Origin: Clostridiales bacterium UBA6330
Lineage (GTDB): Bacteria; Bacillota; Clostridia; Oscillospirales; CAG-272
Reading direction: 5' to 3'
Length of the DNA stretch: 5,685 nucleotides
Assembly: GCA_002438075.1 (NCBI GenBank)
Contig: DJSQ01000148.1
Coordinates: 1 to 5,685, forward strand
The notes beneath the pieces were generated by a model, which ran no database searches, was not told the DNA's origin, and saw only the letters and a program-made list of their open reading frames with translations. Made by a program: the position numbers and the translations under genes. Shown here one piece after another: positions 2,908 through 5,685 of the stretch; the first letter of the stretch is position 1; every line of letters begins with the position of its first letter.

Positions 2908-5630
2908 ATATCTTCCACAGATTTACGCTTGCATCGCTGAAAAAGAACCGCGTTCGCACGCTGGTGACCGTCATCGGGATTATGCTGTCCATGGCGCTCC
3001 TGACGGCGGTTATCGAAGGCGCGAATAGCGGAATGCAGTATCTGGTGCGCGGCGAGACCGAGCGCGTGGGCTCGTTCCACGGCTACTGGTGCGAGGTGGA
3101 GGCGGACAAGGTGTCCGAGCTTGCCCGGGCGGAGGACGTGAAAAAGACTGCCGCATTCTATCGGGTCGGTCACGCGCAGGTATGTGAGGGCGAGATTAGG
3201 CTGACACGATACCTGCAAATCGAAGCACTGGGCGAGGGCGTGACCAATCTGGTCGCGGTCCACCTTTCTGCCGGACGGATGCCCGAAAACGAGCGGGAAA
3301 TCATTCTGCCCGACCGCTATATTGAACAGATTGACGCACGGGTTCGGGTCGGGGATACGCTTACGCTTTCGGTGGGACAGCGAACCCTGAACGGCGAGCC
3401 GATTGCGGCGCTCAAGTCGTACGACGAGGACGAGGAATTGACCGACTGCCACGAGCGGACTTACACTGTGGTCGGTATTTTTGAAAAGCTGGATTCGGTA
3501 ATCGACGGCGGCTATTCGCCCTCCTACATTGCCCTGACAGCGGGCGAGGCGGCGGGACCCGCAACGGTGTTCTTTACGCTGAAGCATCCCGACCGGTTCT
3601 ATTCGGTGATGGAGGACAACCAAAACGCGGGCATCGGGTATGATTGGATTGACCACGGTGACTTGTTGGTGTATTCCGGCTCGTTCAGCAACGGGAACCT
3701 GTCCCAACTGATGTACGGACTTGTCATCGTGCTGGTGGTGCTGATTGCCTTCGGGTCGATTTCGCTGATTTACAATTCGTTTTCCATCTCGGTCAGCGAG
3801 CGGACGCGGCAGTTCGGCATTCTCAAATCGGTGGGTGCGACCAAAAAGCAGATTCGCGGCACGGTGCTTTACGAGGCGCTGGTGCTTTGCGGAATCGCCA
3901 TCCCGCTCGGCGCGGGGGTCGGTTGTGCGGGAATCGGCATCACGCTTTACTGTCTGCGTGATTCGTTCCGCTACATTCTTTCCGAGACCTCCGATGTACA
4001 GATGAAGCTGGTGGTCAACTGGGTGGGGCTTGGCGTAGCGGCGCTCCTCTGCCTTGCCATTGCGCTGATTTCGGCATGGGTTCCCGCACACCGCGCGCTG
4101 TCGGTTTCTCCGATTCAGGCAATCCGACAGTCGGCGGATGTCAAAATCGCGCGGCGCGAAGTCAAGACCTCCCGCCTGACGCGGAAGCTGTTCGGCTTTG
4201 AGGGCATGATGGCTTCCAAAAACTTCAAGCGCAACCGCAAGCGCTACCGTTCCACGGTGGTGTCCCTGTTCCTCAGCGTCACGCTGTTCATTTCTGCGGC
4301 GGCGTTCTGTAATTATCTCAAGGCAGCGGTCAGCAGCATTACCTCTAAGGATTCGGGCGCGGACATCGTTTATTACGCCCACGATTTGCGGGTAACCCCC
4401 GATGCGCTTCTGGAAAAGCTCTGCCAAGCAAACGGCGTGGAGCGCGGGTCTTATGTTGCCACCCGTTACGATACGCTTCGCCTGCCCGAAGGGACGCTTT
4501 CGCAAAGCTATCTGGATGCCTTTTCCGATATCATGGACACTAATACAGACGGCCTCTTTGCTTTTAACGTCTGCGCGGTATCGGATGCGGAATTCCTGCG
4601 CTTTACCAAAGCGGCGGGCATTGACGGGGAGCGGTATCTGACCTCCGAGGAGCCGATGTGCTTGCTCTACAACCACGGCTCGCGGTATGTGCGCGATGCC
4701 TCAAATTCTTCGCGTGCAAAGTGGGTCAACTACACGCTGTTCAATGCGTCCGCAACGGTTGGAACCTACGAGTCAAGGCGCGTCCGTTCCGAAATTGACG
4801 GATATGTGTTTGCTATGCAGGATGAGGACGGGGACGGAAGCTATCTGTACATCCTCAAGGAGGACAACGCCGCATATCGGGCAATTGAGGACGAGGCGGA
4901 GCAGTTGAAATTTCTTGCCGCGCATGGCAAGCGGTTTTCCGAGGCGGAGGCGGTGCAGGTGATGTCCTTCCGTCTGGGCGGGACGGTGGACGCGGTTCCG
5001 CTCGGAATGTCCGAGGATAAGCCGTTCCTGATTTACCCCTACAGTCGGATTGCCGAGGTCACGGGCGTTGACCCGAGCGAGGACGGCGTTTCGTTCTGCT
5101 TTGAAGCACCTGCGCACGCGGCGGCGTATGCGGACATGAAGCAGATTCTGACCGATGCGGGGCAGATGACCTCGGGGCTTTACGACAACGCCGAGGAGAT
5201 AGAAGCCATGCGCTCGACCGTGACGGTGGTCAACGTATTCTCCTACGGCTTCATCATTCTGATTTCGCTGATTGCGGTTGCGAACGTATTCAACACGATT
5301 TCCACGAACATTGCCCTGCGGCGGCGGGAGTTTGCGATGATGAAGTCGGTCGGTCTGACCACGCGCGGAATGCACAAGATGCTCAACTATGAGTGCCTGA
5401 TCTACGGCATCAAGGGCTTGGCACTCGGGCTACCCGTCTCCTTCCTTACCACGCTTGCCATCTGGCTTGTGGTCGGTCAGGCAGTCGAACAGCCGTTCAT
5501 GATTCCGTGGGCGGCGGTTGCCATTGCGGTCGGCAGCGTTTTCGCGGTGGTCTTTGCCACGATGCTATACGCCGGCGGCAAGCTCCGCCGAGACAACCCC
5601 ATCGACGCGCTCAAAAACGAAAATCTGTGA
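2904..5630 (+). CDS. Double FtsX-domain ABC permease, 908 aa, with two large extracellular domains
   Basis: Membrane subunit paired with the ATPase. It reads as two MacB-like halves in one chain. Half 1: TM1 about 18-38; extracellular domain about 39-270, including a MacB-type stretch GRMPENEREIILP (124-136); TM2 about 272-293; the FtsX motif SERTRQFGILKSVGA (298-312); TM3 about 325-350; TM4 about 374-393; then SPIQAIR (402-408). Half 2: TM5 about 450-470, a larger extracellular domain about 473-772, TM6 about 775-797, the equivalent motif RRREFAMMKSVGLT (806-819), TM7 about 832-855, TM8 about 868-888, ending in NPIDALK (898-904). This gives 8 TM helices, so one chain could replace the usual permease dimer. 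BceB-type permeases have 10 TMs and one large domain, so this is a different layout. GGAGG at 2892-2896 supports the start. A DEDGDG loop lies at 640-645. Probable role: export of, or protection against, peptides or envelope-active compounds; the substrate is unknown. Confidence 0.95.
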   Translation: MNIFHRFTLASLKKNRVRTLVTVIGIMLSMALLTAVIEGANSGMQYLVRGETERVGSFHGYWCEVEADKVSELARAEDVKKTAAFYRVGHAQVCEGEIRLTRYLQIEALGEGVTNLVAVHLSAGRMPENEREIILPDRYIEQIDARVRVGDTLTLSVGQRTLNGEPIAALKSYDEDEELTDCHERTYTVVGIFEKLDSVIDGGYSPSYIALTAGEAAGPATVFFTLKHPDRFYSVMEDNQNAGIGYDWIDHGDLLVYSGSFSNGNLSQLMYGLVIVLVVLIAFGSISLIYNSFSISVSERTRQFGILKSVGATKKQIRGTVLYEALVLCGIAIPLGAGVGCAGIGITLYCLRDSFRYILSETSDVQMKLVVNWVGLGVAALLCLAIALISAWVPAHRALSVSPIQAIRQSADVKIARREVKTSRLTRKLFGFEGMMASKNFKRNRKRYRSTVVSLFLSVTLFISAAAFCNYLKAAVSSITSKDSGADIVYYAHDLRVTPDALLEKLCQANGVERGSYVATRYDTLRLPEGTLSQSYLDAFSDIMDTNTDGLFAFNVCAVSDAEFLRFTKAAGIDGERYLTSEEPMCLLYNHGSRYVRDASNSSRAKWVNYTLFNASATVGTYESRRVRSEIDGYVFAMQDEDGDGSYLYILKEDNAAYRAIEDEAEQLKFLAAHGKRFSEAEAVQVMSFRLGGTVDAVPLGMSEDKPFLIYPYSRIAEVTGVDPSEDGVSFCFEAPAHAAAYADMKQILTDAGQMTSGLYDNAEEIEAMRSTVTVVNVFSYGFIILISLIAVANVFNTISTNIALRRREFAMMKSVGLTTRGMHKMLNYECLIYGIKGLALGLPVSFLTTLAIWLVVGQAVEQPFMIPWAAVAIAVGSVFAVVFATMLYAGGKLRRDNPIDALKNENL

Positions 5631-5685
5631 ACCTTCGAGGGAAAGACCTCGGGGCTTTGCCCCGAACCCTACTTAGGGGACTTCT
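5631..5685 (+). repeat. Right-edge hairpin repeat after the permease (possible terminator)
   Basis: It begins right after the permease stop. CGGGGC (5650-5655), TTT loop, GCCCCG (5659-5664) form a 6-bp stem. A second short dyad follows, CCCTA (5667-5671) and TAGGG (5674-5678). Bases 5637-5657 match the reverse complement of the first 21 bases of the window at 17 of 21 positions. No T-run is seen before the window ends, so termination is possible but not shown. It looks like a copy of a dispersed intergenic repeat. Confidence 0.5.

Noticed and set aside
2745..4676. 643-codon open frame on the minus strand
   Set aside because: It lies opposite the ATPase end and the well-recognised permease; its Arg/His/Gln-rich product has no visible domain, and long antisense frames are expected in GC-biased genes.
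928..5630. Classic BceRS-BceAB bacitracin module
   Set aside because: The permease has two FtsX halves with 8 predicted TMs and two extracellular domains, and the kinase H-box is SHQLRTP rather than the HEIKTP type, so only a loose functional analogy is justified.

Overview
The window reads as a chromosomal segment of a fairly GC-rich Gram-positive bacterium. The likeliest source is a gut-type Clostridia/Oscillospirales lineage. Reasons are the consensus sigma-A promoter, strong GGAGG ribosome sites, the lipoprotein signal, the OmpR-type regulator/HisKA kinase/MacB-like ABC transporter set usual in Firmicutes, and G/C-run hairpin repeats of the kind common between genes in that group. This placement is an inference from style; no marker gene is present.

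All genes are on the + strand, in two blocks. Block 1 (about 22-1932) starts with a near-perfect extended -10 promoter, then a 59-residue lipoprotein (77-256), an OmpR/PhoB response regulator (258-926) and a two-TM sensor histidine kinase (928-1932). Each junction is 1 nt long. Block 2 (about 2152-5630) starts with a putative response-regulator operator and extended -10 promoter, then a MacB/LolD-type ABC ATPase (2215-2907). This overlaps by 4 nt a 908-residue permease with two FtsX-type halves (2904-5630). Between the blocks, 1933-2214 holds no credible gene. It carries a nested palindromic element (about 1943-2152) made of two diverged inverted hairpin copies around a central 17-bp hairpin. 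The window edges (1-21 and 5631-5685) carry inverted copies of another short repeat.

Working model (inference): an envelope-stress or antimicrobial-peptide response module. The kinase has almost no extracellular part, so the signal probably arrives through the membrane, the large extracellular domains of the permease, or the small lipoprotein. The phosphorylated regulator would then activate the transporter promoter through two 7-mers (CAGTCAC and GAGTCAT, 4 nt apart) lying 10 bp upstream of the -10 element, the same geometry as a PhoB box. The order small exported peptide - regulator - kinase, next to an FtsX-type ABC exporter, recalls the pneumococcal Vex/Pep27/VncRS locus. The lipoprotein and the repeat-rich intergenic region are the least ordinary parts.
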